A stretch of 20,614 nucleotides of DNA from assembly GCA_903933395.1 (NCBI GenBank), contig CAIZKA010000114.1:1-20614 (forward strand). The letters are read 5' to 3'. Of this stretch, positions 6,905 through 14,248 are shown in pieces. The stretch is from an uncultured beta proteobacterium (GTDB taxonomy: Bacteria; Pseudomonadota; Gammaproteobacteria; Burkholderiales; Rhodocyclaceae). The position numbers and the translations under genes were made by a program. Under the pieces are notes generated by a model. That model was given only the letters and a program-made list of their open reading frames with translations, did no database searches and was not told the origin of the DNA. How positions within the stretch are numbered: the first letter of the stretch is position 1; every line of letters starts with the position of its first letter.

Positions 6905-7651
6905 ATGCGCATCCTGCTCAGCAACGACGACGGCTATCTGGCGCCGGGGCTCGTCCAGTTGGCTGCCAGCCTTGCCGATCAGGGCGAGATCATCGTCGTG
7001 GCCCCCGAGCGCAACCGCAGCGGCGCGAGCAATTCATTGACCCTCGATCGCCCCCTCAACCTGCGCCATGCCGCCAACGGCTACATGTATGTCAATGGCA
7101 CGCCGACCGATTGCGTGCATCTGGCGGTTACCGGCGTCCTCGAGCACCAGCCCGACATGGTGGTGTCGGGCATCAATCTCGGCGCCAACATGGGCGACGA
7201 TACGATCTATTCGGGCACCGTGGCGGCAGCTACCGAAGGCTATCTGCTGGGCGTGCCGTCGATCGCGATTTCCCTGGGCAGTTTCGAGGGACGGCATTTC
7301 GCCACCGCCGGACGCGTGGCCCGCGAACTGGTGCAGCGTTTCAGCCGGTCGTCGTTTGCCGAACCGGTGCTCTTGAATGTCAACGTGCCGGATATCCCTT
7401 ACGCCGAATTGCGCGGCATCCAGGTCACGCGCCTGGGACGCCGCCACAAGGCGGAGCCGGCGGTGAAGTCGGTCAGCCCGCGCGGCGAGACGCTGTACTG
7501 GATCGGCGCCGCCGGTCCGGCGGCCGATGCCGGAGAGGGCACGGATTTTTACGCGGTCGAACACGGTTGGGTGTCGGTGACGCCGCTGCAGATCGATCTC
7601 ACCCATGGCGCGCAGTTGGCCGGTGTGCGCCGCTGGCTCGACCCGGAATGA
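6905..7651 (+). CDS. surE: 5'/3'-nucleotidase SurE
   Basis: SurE is a metal-dependent nucleotidase and exopolyphosphatase linked to stationary-phase survival. The 248-residue length is normal. The divalent-metal ligands of the family are visible: Asp8 and Asp9 in LLSNDDGYLAPG, Ser39 in ERNRSGASN, and Asn91 in SGINLGANMGDDTIYSGTVAAA (the last given as the motif at residues 88-109). The C-terminus contains DFYAVEHGWVSVTPL, also typical. It is the first gene of the surE-pcm-nlpD-rpoS cluster known from many proteobacteria. Its stop codon TGA overlaps by one base an ATG that opens the tandem repeat separating it from pcm. Confidence 0.96.
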   Translation: MRILLSNDDGYLAPGLVQLAASLADQGEIIVVAPERNRSGASNSLTLDRPLNLRHAANGYMYVNGTPTDCVHLAVTGVLEHQPDMVVSGINLGANMGDDTIYSGTVAAATEGYLLGVPSIAISLGSFEGRHFATAGRVARELVQRFSRSSFAEPVLLNVNVPDIPYAELRGIQVTRLGRRHKAEPAVKSVSPRGETLYWIGAAGPAADAGEGTDFYAVEHGWVSVTPLQIDLTHGAQLAGVRRWLDPE

Positions 7652-7822
7652 TGGTCCCCCCACGCTCGCAAACCCGGCTCGCTGCCCCCCAAGGGGGGCG
7701 CATGCTTCCTTGGGGCGGCCCGGCGGAAGCATGAAGATGGCCCCCCGCGCTCGCAAACCCGGCTCGCTGCCCCCCCATGGGTGGCGCATGCCCCCTTGGG
7801 GCGGCCCGGCGGAAGCATGAAT
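7651..7822 (+). repeat. Tandem 86-bp GC-rich repeat between surE and pcm (two units)
   Basis: Unit 1 spans 7651-7736 and unit 2 spans 7737-7822. By eye they are about 90% identical. Shared blocks are CGCTCGCAAACCCGGCTCGC, GGCGCATG and TTGGGGCGGCCCGGCGGAAG followed by CATGAA. Unit 1 has an inverted repeat GCCCCCC/GGGGGGC (7684-7690 with 7693-7699), which has decayed in unit 2. It resembles REP-type intergenic elements of betaproteobacteria, but I cannot assign it to a named family. Unit 1 contains a 27-codon ORF (7651-7734) and unit 2 lies within a 29-codon ORF (7731-7820). Both end in GGPAEA and in a TGA overlapping the next ATG. The last ATG is the pcm start. No further copies are visible in this window. 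Confidence 0.9.
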
Positions 7823-8476
7823 TCCGCGGCACTCACCGGCATCGGCATGACCTCGCAGCGTACGCGCTCGCGCATGGTCGAGCGTCTGCGCGCCCTGGGC
7901 ATCAGCGACAGCCGGGTGCTGCATGCGATGGGGCTGGTGCCGCGCCATATTTTTATCGAGCCGGCGCTGGCGAATCGTGCCTATGACGACACCGCCTTGC
8001 CGCTGGGCTTCGGCCAGACCATCTCGCAGCCTTTCGTGGTGGCGCGCATGATAGAAATCCTGATCGCCGGTCGCGAACTGGGCAAGACGCTGGAAATAGG
8101 CGCGGGCTGCGGTTACCAGGCGGCGATCCTCGGCGTGCTGTCGAAGCAGGTTTTCGCCGTCGAGCGCATAGCGCCTTTGCTGACACGGGCGCGGCAGAAC
8201 CTGAAGCAAATCGGGCTATCGCATATCCGCCTCAAGCACGCGGATGGAAATCTGGGGCTGGCCGAGGCGGCGCCGTTTGATACCATCATATTGGCTGCCG
8301 CCGCGGCGAGTGCGCCGCAGAAGTTGCTGGCACAGTTGGCACCCGGCGGGCGGCTGGTGATGCCGCTGGGGACCGCGGAACAGGTGATCAGCCTGGTCGA
8401 GCGCACTGATGGCGGATTTGTCGAAACACGATTTGATGCGGTGCGCTTCGTGCCTTTGTTGCCGGGAGTCGAATGA
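7817..8476 (+). CDS. pcm: Protein-L-isoaspartate O-methyltransferase
   Basis: Pcm methylates abnormal L-isoaspartyl residues with S-adenosylmethionine, starting their repair. The 219-residue product has GQTISQPFVVARM (about 66-78), the SAM-binding motif I LEIGAGCGYQAAIL (about 92-105) and the HADG motif at 141-144. The C-terminal end is VRFVPLLPGVE. The ATG at 7817 gives MNSAALTGIGMTSQRTRSRM, and I favour it. The ATG at 7847 (MTSQRTR) is an alternative that still leaves the whole domain. The start codon at 7817 lies within the end of the second 86-bp repeat unit and overlaps a TGA in another frame. The 3' end overlaps nlpD by four bases (ATGA). Confidence 0.95.
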   Translation: MNSAALTGIGMTSQRTRSRMVERLRALGISDSRVLHAMGLVPRHIFIEPALANRAYDDTALPLGFGQTISQPFVVARMIEILIAGRELGKTLEIGAGCGYQAAILGVLSKQVFAVERIAPLLTRARQNLKQIGLSHIRLKHADGNLGLAEAAPFDTIILAAAAASAPQKLLAQLAPGGRLVMPLGTAEQVISLVERTDGGFVETRFDAVRFVPLLPGVE

Positions 8477-9426
8477 ACGCCACGCGCCTGATTCTGGCCT
8501 TGCTGCTCCCCGTCATCGCCGGCTGCGCGAGTCATGCGCCCGCGCCGGTGGAGGATCGCGGCAGGGGGCCGGCGGCGGAAAAGCCGAAACTCGCCGTGCC
8601 CGCGGTGCTGGTTGCGACGGACTCCCGTGCCGTGTTTCACACCGTAAAGAAGGGCGAGACGCTCTACAGCATTGCCCTTGACAGCGGCCAGGACTACAGA
8701 GACGTGGCCGCCTGGAACAATCTGGAGAATCCCAACCTGATCAAAATCGGCCAGCAGCTGCGTGTCACGCCGCCCGATAGCAGCGCCGTGGCGGTGACAA
8801 AGCCGGTAACCTCGAGCGCGCCGGTTGAGATAAAGCCGGTGGCTCCCGGCAGTTCCGGTGCCGGAACCAGCATCAGCATCAATACGGACACCCTCAAGCG
8901 CGAGCCCAAGGGCGGCAAGCTTCCCTGGTCCGACGACGCCTTGGCGAAGGCGCGGCAGGGCGACGTGACCGCCAAGCCGGCAGAAGTCCGGCCAGAGGCC
9001 AAACCGGCGGAGGTTAAGGCGGCGGAAAAGCCGGCCGAAAAGCCGCCGCTTGCGGGCGATGACCTTGAATGGATATGGCCGGCCAACGGCAAGCTGCTCG
9101 CACAATACAGCGAGGGTGGCGGCAAGGGTGTCGACATCGCCGGCAAGGAGGGTGATCCGGTGCTGGCTGCCGCGAGCGGGGTTGTCTCCTATGCCGGCAC
9201 CGGTCTGCGCGGCTATGGCAACCTGATCGTGCTGCGGCACAACGCGACCTATCTTTCGGTGTATGCCCACAACAGCAAACTGCTGGTCAAGGAAAAGGAT
9301 ACGGTAGCCAGGGGCCAGAAGATCGCCGAGATGGGCAGCACGGATACGGAAAGTCCGCGCCTGCATTTCGAGATCCGGCGTGAGGGCAAGCCGGCCGATC
9401 CACAGAAGTTTCTTCCCATCCGCTGA
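8473..9426 (+). CDS. nlpD: NlpD-like LysM/M23 lipoprotein (amidase activator)
   Basis: The 317-residue product has a lipoprotein signal peptide with lipobox VIAGC, so Cys18 would be lipidated and the protein held in the outer membrane facing the periplasm. A LysM peptidoglycan-binding domain follows (about 54-98, HTVKKGETLYSIAL to KIGQQLRV). A long Lys/Pro/Ala/Glu-rich linker (about 100-195) leads to a C-terminal M23/LytM domain (about 200-312). The first zinc histidine of active M23 peptidases is replaced by glycine (GKGVDIAG, expected at residue 217), as in NlpD and EnvC. The likely role is therefore activation of cell-division amidases rather than direct cleavage. It overlaps pcm by ATGA and directly precedes rpoS. 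In enterobacteria a main rpoS promoter lies inside nlpD. Confidence 0.93.
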   Translation: MNATRLILALLLPVIAGCASHAPAPVEDRGRGPAAEKPKLAVPAVLVATDSRAVFHTVKKGETLYSIALDSGQDYRDVAAWNNLENPNLIKIGQQLRVTPPDSSAVAVTKPVTSSAPVEIKPVAPGSSGAGTSISINTDTLKREPKGGKLPWSDDALAKARQGDVTAKPAEVRPEAKPAEVKAAEKPAEKPPLAGDDLEWIWPANGKLLAQYSEGGGKGVDIAGKEGDPVLAAASGVVSYAGTGLRGYGNLIVLRHNATYLSVYAHNSKLLVKEKDTVARGQKIAEMGSTDTESPRLHFEIRREGKPADPQKFLPIR

Positions 9427-9431
9427 AACCC

Positions 9432-10346
9432 ATGAGCGGCGACGCTTTTCTGCCGGAGCGCGGCGCGGCCGAGGCGCCCCCGGATTCTCCTGATTCCGGA
9501 TTCGTCGAGGACATCACTCAGGTCTACCTGCACGAGATCGGCGTCACGCCGCTCCTGACGGCCGCCGAGGAAATCCGCTTGGCGCGAGCTGCCCATGCCG
9601 GCGATTTCCTCGCGCGGCAGCACATGATCGAGGCCAATCTGCGCCTGGTGGTCAGCATCGCCCGGCATTATCTGCACCGGGGGCTGCCACTCGATGACCT
9701 GATCGAGGAGGGGAATCTGGGGCTGATCCATGCCCTTGAAAAATTCGACCCCGAACGCGGCTTTCGCTTTTCGACCTACGCCACATGGTGGATTCGCCAG
9801 AATGTCGAGCGCGCGATCATGAACCAGTCGCGTACCGTGCGCCTGCCGGTCTATGTGGTCAAGGAACTCAACATCGTCCTGCGCGCCATGCGCCGGCTTG
9901 ACCGGGAACGCGGGGCACAGGATGAATCACCCGGTGCAATGCTAGAAGATGTGGCGCGACTGCTCGATCGTCCGGTTGCGGAGGTACGCCGGCTCCTGGT
10001 GCTCAACGAGCGCTCCGCCTCGCTGGATTCTCCGCTCGACATCGACCCCGAGCTGTCGATGTCCGATTCGATGGCCGACGAGGCGGCCGAGGATCCCGCC
10101 GCCCATCTTGCCCATCAGGAGGCTGAAGCCCTGGTCGCCGACTGGGTGGCGCAACTGACGGACCGCCAGCGCCTGGTTGTCGAGCGACGTTATGGCCTCG
10201 CCGGCCAGGATCCGGCAACGCTGGAGGACATCGCCAGCGATCTGGGCCTGACCCGCGAACGGGTGCGGCAGATCCAGATGGAGGCGCTGTCCAAGCTGAG
10301 GAAGCAAATCGCGCGCGACGGCTTGACGCCTGACGCGCTACTTTGA
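9432..10346 (+). CDS. rpoS: RNA polymerase sigma factor RpoS (sigma-38)
   Basis: RpoS directs RNA polymerase to stationary-phase and stress genes. The 304-residue product is somewhat shorter than E. coli RpoS, mainly at the N-terminus. Region 1.2 is near residues 26-58 (DITQVYLHEIGVTPLLT). Region 2 follows with DDLIEEGNLGLIHALEKFDP and FRFSTYATWWIRQNVERAIM (residues 88-130). Region 3 comes next (TVRLPVYVVKELN onward), and the region 4 helix-turn-helix is at about 262-285 (ATLEDIASDLGLTRERVRQIQ). Identity as RpoS rather than RpoD or RpoH rests on size, these sequences and position after nlpD. The ATG lies 5 bases after the nlpD stop with no strong ribosome-binding site. The 3' end overlaps convergent mltB by 9 bases. 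Confidence 0.95.
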   Translation: MSGDAFLPERGAAEAPPDSPDSGFVEDITQVYLHEIGVTPLLTAAEEIRLARAAHAGDFLARQHMIEANLRLVVSIARHYLHRGLPLDDLIEEGNLGLIHALEKFDPERGFRFSTYATWWIRQNVERAIMNQSRTVRLPVYVVKELNIVLRAMRRLDRERGAQDESPGAMLEDVARLLDRPVAEVRRLLVLNERSASLDSPLDIDPELSMSDSMADEAAEDPAAHLAHQEAEALVADWVAQLTDRQRLVVERRYGLAGQDPATLEDIASDLGLTRERVRQIQMEALSKLRKQIARDGLTPDALL

Positions 10347-11330
10347 CGCGTGCAGCGCGGAGGCCAGGTCCATGACGGCCGCCGCGTAGAAGCTGCTGCG
10401 GTTGTAGCGCGTGATTACATAAAAGTTGCGATAGCCGAGGCGGAATTCCGTCGCCGCGCCGGGCGTTACCAGATCAATCAGGGCGGCGGGCCGGTCGGGT
10501 ATCGCCGTGTCGCCGGCGCCGACTCTTGCGATGCCGACATTGGCCGCTTCCATCTGGGTTGGCGTGCGTTGCGGCGCGATACCTTCATCGATGAGAGCCT
10601 GGATTCCGTCGCCGCTCACCGTGATGATGTCGGCGATTGGCGCATCCCGTTCCCAGCCGTGCGCGACCAGGAAATTCGCCACGCTGCCGATCGCATCGGC
10701 CGGGCTGGCGGTCAGATCGACGCGGCCGTCGCTGTCGAAGTCGATGGCGAAACGCCGGCGGGAGGATGGCAGGAACTGCGGCAAACCCAGCGCGCCGGCA
10801 TAGGAGCCGGTGTAGCTCAGGGGACTGCGGTTTTCCTCGCGGGCCAGCAGCAGCAGCTCTTCCAGTTCCCTGCGAAACAGTTCTGCCCGTGGCGGATAGT
10901 CGAAGGCCAGGGTGGTGAGGGCGGCGAAGGTGTTGAAGCGGCCCAACTGTTTGCCGTAGATGGTTTCCACACCGATGATGGCGGCGACGATATCGGCTGG
11001 CACGCCGAAGCGCTCCTCCGCGGCCGCAAGTTCTGCTGCATAGGTTTGCATGAAGCGTCGCCCGGCGGCGATGCGTTTCGGTTCGACGAAACGTCCGCGA
11101 TAGGCCTGCCAGGAGCGTACCCCGGGGTCTTTGGGCGGCATGATGGCCTTGATCACGGCGGCATTGGGTTTGGTGTGGCGGAACAAATCAATCAGCATGT
11201 CGACATCGAAGCCGTGCCGGACCTGCATATCCTGCACGAAGGCCTGCACGTCTTCACGTCGGTCGAAGCCTTGGGCGCGCGCACCGGAGGCGACAAGAAA
11301 CAGGAGGGCGAACAGCAACAGGCGCTTCAT
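10338..11330 (-). CDS. mltB: MltB-type lytic murein transglycosylase
   Basis: The 330-residue product belongs to the MltB/Slt35 family, which cleaves the MurNAc-GlcNAc bond of peptidoglycan to give 1,6-anhydro products. It begins with a signal peptide (MKRLLLFALLFLVASGARAQ). There is no lipobox cysteine, so a soluble periplasmic form is likely, unlike E. coli MltB. The catalytic glutamate is Glu122 in AAIIGVETIYGKQLGRFNTF (motif at 116-135). Further family blocks are GSYAGALGLPQFLPSS, the EF-hand-like DFDSDGRVDL and SVANFLVAHGW. Its ATG overlaps the stop of the upstream transglutaminase gene (ATGA), so it is the fourth gene of the moxR operon. Its stop codon lies within the last codons of convergent rpoS, with no terminator between them. 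Confidence 0.93.
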   Translation of the reverse strand: MKRLLLFALLFLVASGARAQGFDRREDVQAFVQDMQVRHGFDVDMLIDLFRHTKPNAAVIKAIMPPKDPGVRSWQAYRGRFVEPKRIAAGRRFMQTYAAELAAAEERFGVPADIVAAIIGVETIYGKQLGRFNTFAALTTLAFDYPPRAELFRRELEELLLLAREENRSPLSYTGSYAGALGLPQFLPSSRRRFAIDFDSDGRVDLTASPADAIGSVANFLVAHGWERDAPIADIITVSGDGIQALIDEGIAPQRTPTQMEAANVGIARVGAGDTAIPDRPAALIDLVTPGAATEFRLGYRNFYVITRYNRSSFYAAAVMDLASALHASK

Positions 11331-13279
11331 GGTTGGAAGGCGGCGATTTTCGCCTTGAATTCGATGAGCTCGCCGGGCTGCGGATCCGGGGCGTAGCGCA
11401 AGCGGGCGTAAAGGGCCGCAATTGCCGTAATGGAGCCGGCATGATTCGGGGCCTGTCGGGCGGCGCGTTCGGCGAAGGCCAGCGGTCCTTCCCAGGCCTG
11501 CCAGACAATGCCGCGCCGGGCCAGGCGGTCAGTGAACCTGCGCCAGGCGGCAAGCACCGGATCGACGCGCAGGCGATTGCGCAGTATCCATGCGGTAAGG
11601 CCCAGCATGACCACGCCGCAAAGCACGGAGAGCACAGCGGTCATGCTGCGCCAGTCGGGTTCCTTGAGGCCCAGGCTGGCCAGCAGATCGCGCTGGCGCT
11701 GCGGGTTGTAGCCCAGCACCCACTGATTCCAGCCGTTGGTGACGGCGTCCAGCCGGTAGCGCAATTCCTTGAGCCAGGCCATATCGGCGCGAGCCAGGAA
11801 GGGCAGTTCCTCGTTGGCCGGGACCGCCGCTGCAAGGTTGTTGTTGATGCGGCTGGGCGCGGAGATTGCCGTCGGATCGATGCGCAGCCAGCCGCGCCCG
11901 GCGATCCAGACTTCCGCCCAGGCATGCGCGTCGTACTGGCGGACTTCCAGAAAACCATCCACCGGGTTGATTTCGCCGCCCTGATAGCCGGCGACCACGC
12001 GTGCCGGCACGCCGGCGGCACGCAGGGCGAAGACAAAGGCGGCGGCGAAGTGCTCGCAGAAACCGCGTTTGCTGTCGAACAGAAATTCATCGACCATGTC
12101 GGCGCCCAGCAGCGGGGGATTCAGCGTATAGATGAGCAACTGCTGGTTGAAAAAGTTTTCCGCGGCGGCGAGGATCGCAGCGCTGTCTTCGCCGTGCTGT
12201 GCTCGCCAGCCTTCGCTGACGGTACGAATGCGCGGGTTGCCGTTTTTCGGCAGCGACAGCGCGCCGCGCAGGAGGTCCGGCGCTTCGTTCCTGCCGGCGA
12301 TCGCCTCGGGCCAGGCGCGCTGCGTGTAGCGCATGCGGTTGCGCACGGGCTGCCGCGCGACGGGTTGATAGTCGCTGGTCAGCGCGCTCTCGGGGGGTAG
12401 GGTCGCAGGCATCTCCAGGGCAAACAGCCAGAATTTTCCGTGTGGTTCAAGCGTGACTTCGTAGTCGATCGGAGTGCCGGATCCGGAATAGGGCACAGCC
12501 GGATAGGCACCGACAGTCTGCACGACCCGCCAGCTGCGGCCGTCGAACGCGGGCATTACCGGACCGCGCCAGTAAAGCTGCGATTGCGGCGGGACTGCGC
12601 CTTCGAACTTCACCCGGAAGGCGATTGCATCCGACTGCGAGAGTTGTGCAATCGAACCGGGGGCCATGGTGTCGGACAATCCTGAAACGGCAGAAAACCG
12701 GTCCTGCGGAATGCCCCACAGCGGTCCTTGCACCCGCGGAAACAGCAGGAACAGCAGCAACATGAATGGCAGGGCCTGTAACAGGAGCAGGGCGGCGCGA
12801 CGCAGTTGCTGTTGCGGTTGCGGGCGATCATCGCTGGCCGCCAGCAACGCGGCGGTGGTGATCAGGACGGTCAGGGCTGCCAGCATTGCCGTCGGGATGG
12901 TCTGGGTGAACAGGAACTGGCCGAGGACCATGAAATAACACAGCAGCGCGGTCACCACGGCATCCCGCGCGGCGCGCAGCTCAAGCAGTTTCAGCGCGAG
13001 AAAGACCACCAGCAGCGCAATGCCAGGGGTGCGCCCGAGAATCGTACGGTACTCCATGAATACGCCGACCGTACCGGCGATGACCAATATCGCTCGCAGC
13101 CAGCGCGGCGGCAGGCGCCAGTGCTGCCATGTCAGCAGCGCACGCCAGCCGAAGGCGCTCGCCGCCGCCAGCGCGAGCCAGAGCGGAATCTGTTGTGTCA
13201 GCGGTGCCGACGCGGCGACGACGCTGGCCAGCAGCCACCAGGCCTGGCGTCGGCTGACAGGCCGGCTAGTGCGCGCCAT
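11327..13279 (-). CDS. TgpA-like membrane transglutaminase (DUF3488/transglutaminase-like)
   Basis: The 650-residue product resembles the TgpA family. About six transmembrane helices fill residues 12-185 (for example WWLLASVVAAS, ALLVVFLALKLLEL, AALLLLQALPFMLLLFLLF). A large periplasmic segment follows, then a transglutaminase-like core with a visible Cys-His-Asp triad: Cys408 in KRGFCEHFAAAF, His452 in DAHAWAEVW and Asp468 in WLRIDPT. One more membrane helix (about 548-567) precedes a cytoplasmic tail. The substrate is unknown; a periplasmic peptide-bond reaction is inferred from the fold. I chose the ATG at 13279 (MARTSRPVSRRQAWW), because the longer frame from 13456 only adds residues out of phase with DUF58 coding. 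It overlaps the DUF58 gene by 14 bases and mltB by 4. Confidence 0.88.
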   Translation of the reverse strand: MARTSRPVSRRQAWWLLASVVAASAPLTQQIPLWLALAAASAFGWRALLTWQHWRLPPRWLRAILVIAGTVGVFMEYRTILGRTPGIALLVVFLALKLLELRAARDAVVTALLCYFMVLGQFLFTQTIPTAMLAALTVLITTAALLAASDDRPQPQQQLRRAALLLLQALPFMLLLFLLFPRVQGPLWGIPQDRFSAVSGLSDTMAPGSIAQLSQSDAIAFRVKFEGAVPPQSQLYWRGPVMPAFDGRSWRVVQTVGAYPAVPYSGSGTPIDYEVTLEPHGKFWLFALEMPATLPPESALTSDYQPVARQPVRNRMRYTQRAWPEAIAGRNEAPDLLRGALSLPKNGNPRIRTVSEGWRAQHGEDSAAILAAAENFFNQQLLIYTLNPPLLGADMVDEFLFDSKRGFCEHFAAAFVFALRAAGVPARVVAGYQGGEINPVDGFLEVRQYDAHAWAEVWIAGRGWLRIDPTAISAPSRINNNLAAAVPANEELPFLARADMAWLKELRYRLDAVTNGWNQWVLGYNPQRQRDLLASLGLKEPDWRSMTAVLSVLCGVVMLGLTAWILRNRLRVDPVLAAWRRFTDRLARRGIVWQAWEGPLAFAERAARQAPNHAGSITAIAALYARLRYAPDPQPGELIEFKAKIAAFQP

Positions 13280-14246
13280 GGTCGTGCAGGGCCAGAGCGC
13301 GCAGGCCGGCCGCGAGTTGTGCCGGGCCGTTGTCGGGCCTGAGTTGCAGCGCGGGCAGGCGCAGGCCCCAGGCCAGCCCCGCGGCGTCGGCGTCCAGCAT
13401 CCAGCGGGCGAGAATTGATAGGCGTTGTTCGCCGTCGGTGGTTCCGGACAGCGCATCCCAGTCCAGCCAGATCTGTTGCGCGCTCGCCCCGGCGAACAGC
13501 TTGGTCAGCAGCGGACCGTCCTGTTGGCGGGCCACGGCCTTCCATGCGACATGGCGCGGCGCATCGGCGGGCTGATGCTTGCGCAGTCCGGAAAAGTCGT
13601 CTGCGCCGCGGCCGTCGCGCGTCGTGCCGCGCGCCGAATCGCCGCTCCATGGCAGCGGTGGCGCCTTCGCGGCGGGTGCCGGATACACCAGGCAGTCGAG
13701 TTCAGGGACGGCATAGCTCCAGGCCCGCACCAACCCCAGCGGCCAGGTCGTCTCGATGGTGACGCGCGGCATGGGCAGCCAGCCGCGCCGCGTGGTGGGA
13801 ACGCCGAGCGTTGCTACCCTGCTGGTGCGTGCCTCGATGTCGACTTCGACCGGCTCCTGCTCACCGATGAACAGGCGCAGGCTGGTGCGGGCATCCGGTC
13901 GCCGGTTTTCCAGGACCAGCGCAAACTGTGCGGGACTGCCGGCGAATACCGGTTCGCAGCGCCCGGGACGAAGCGCGATCAGGACCAGATTGCGGAAGGT
14001 GTGGAGGATGGCGACGATGCCCAGGCCGGCCAGCAGGAAAACCAGGGCATGGCCGAGGCTTAGGTTGTAGTTCATGGCGCCGAGCAGGATCACGCCGAGG
14101 GCCATGGCATAGGCCAGCCCGGCCCGCGTCGGCAGGACATAGACGCGGCGCTGGGTGAGGATGATCGGTGAGGGTTCCGGCGGCCGCACGCGCAGTGCCC
14201 AGCGGACGAATGTTTCGTGCAGCCGGTGGCGCAGCGTGACCAGCAT
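13266..14246 (-). CDS. DUF58 domain-containing membrane protein
   Basis: The 326-residue product has two close transmembrane helices (about 41-58 and 65-82) and the diagnostic DUF58 block near residues 213-240 (RGADDFSGLRKHQPAD, then APRHVAWKAVAR). DUF58 proteins accompany MoxR ATPases in many bacteria and are related to von Willebrand factor A-type domains, but their biochemical role is not settled. Here it lies between moxR (2 bases separate them) and the transglutaminase gene (14-base overlap), which is the usual MoxR-DUF58-TgpA arrangement. The final residues LALHDHGAH are encoded in the overlap. The start MLVTLRHRLHETFV gives a short basic cytoplasmic tail before the first helix, so the N-terminus is probably inside. 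Confidence 0.9.
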   Translation of the reverse strand: MLVTLRHRLHETFVRWALRVRPPEPSPIILTQRRVYVLPTRAGLAYAMALGVILLGAMNYNLSLGHALVFLLAGLGIVAILHTFRNLVLIALRPGRCEPVFAGSPAQFALVLENRRPDARTSLRLFIGEQEPVEVDIEARTSRVATLGVPTTRRGWLPMPRVTIETTWPLGLVRAWSYAVPELDCLVYPAPAAKAPPLPWSGDSARGTTRDGRGADDFSGLRKHQPADAPRHVAWKAVARQQDGPLLTKLFAGASAQQIWLDWDALSGTTDGEQRLSILARWMLDADAAGLAWGLRLPALQLRPDNGPAQLAAGLRALALHDHGAH

Positions 14247-14248
14247 CG

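Noticed and set aside
6670..7734. Plus-strand open frame of 354 codons covering the surE region.
   Set aside because: It is out of frame with surE, which has all its metal-binding residues. Only its last 27 codons, in repeat unit 1, are of interest.
10350..12400. Two long plus-strand open frames (348 and 355 codons) opposite mltB and the transglutaminase gene.
   Set aside because: Both are antisense shadows of well-supported genes. They contain no signal peptide, motif or ribosome-binding site that would support them.
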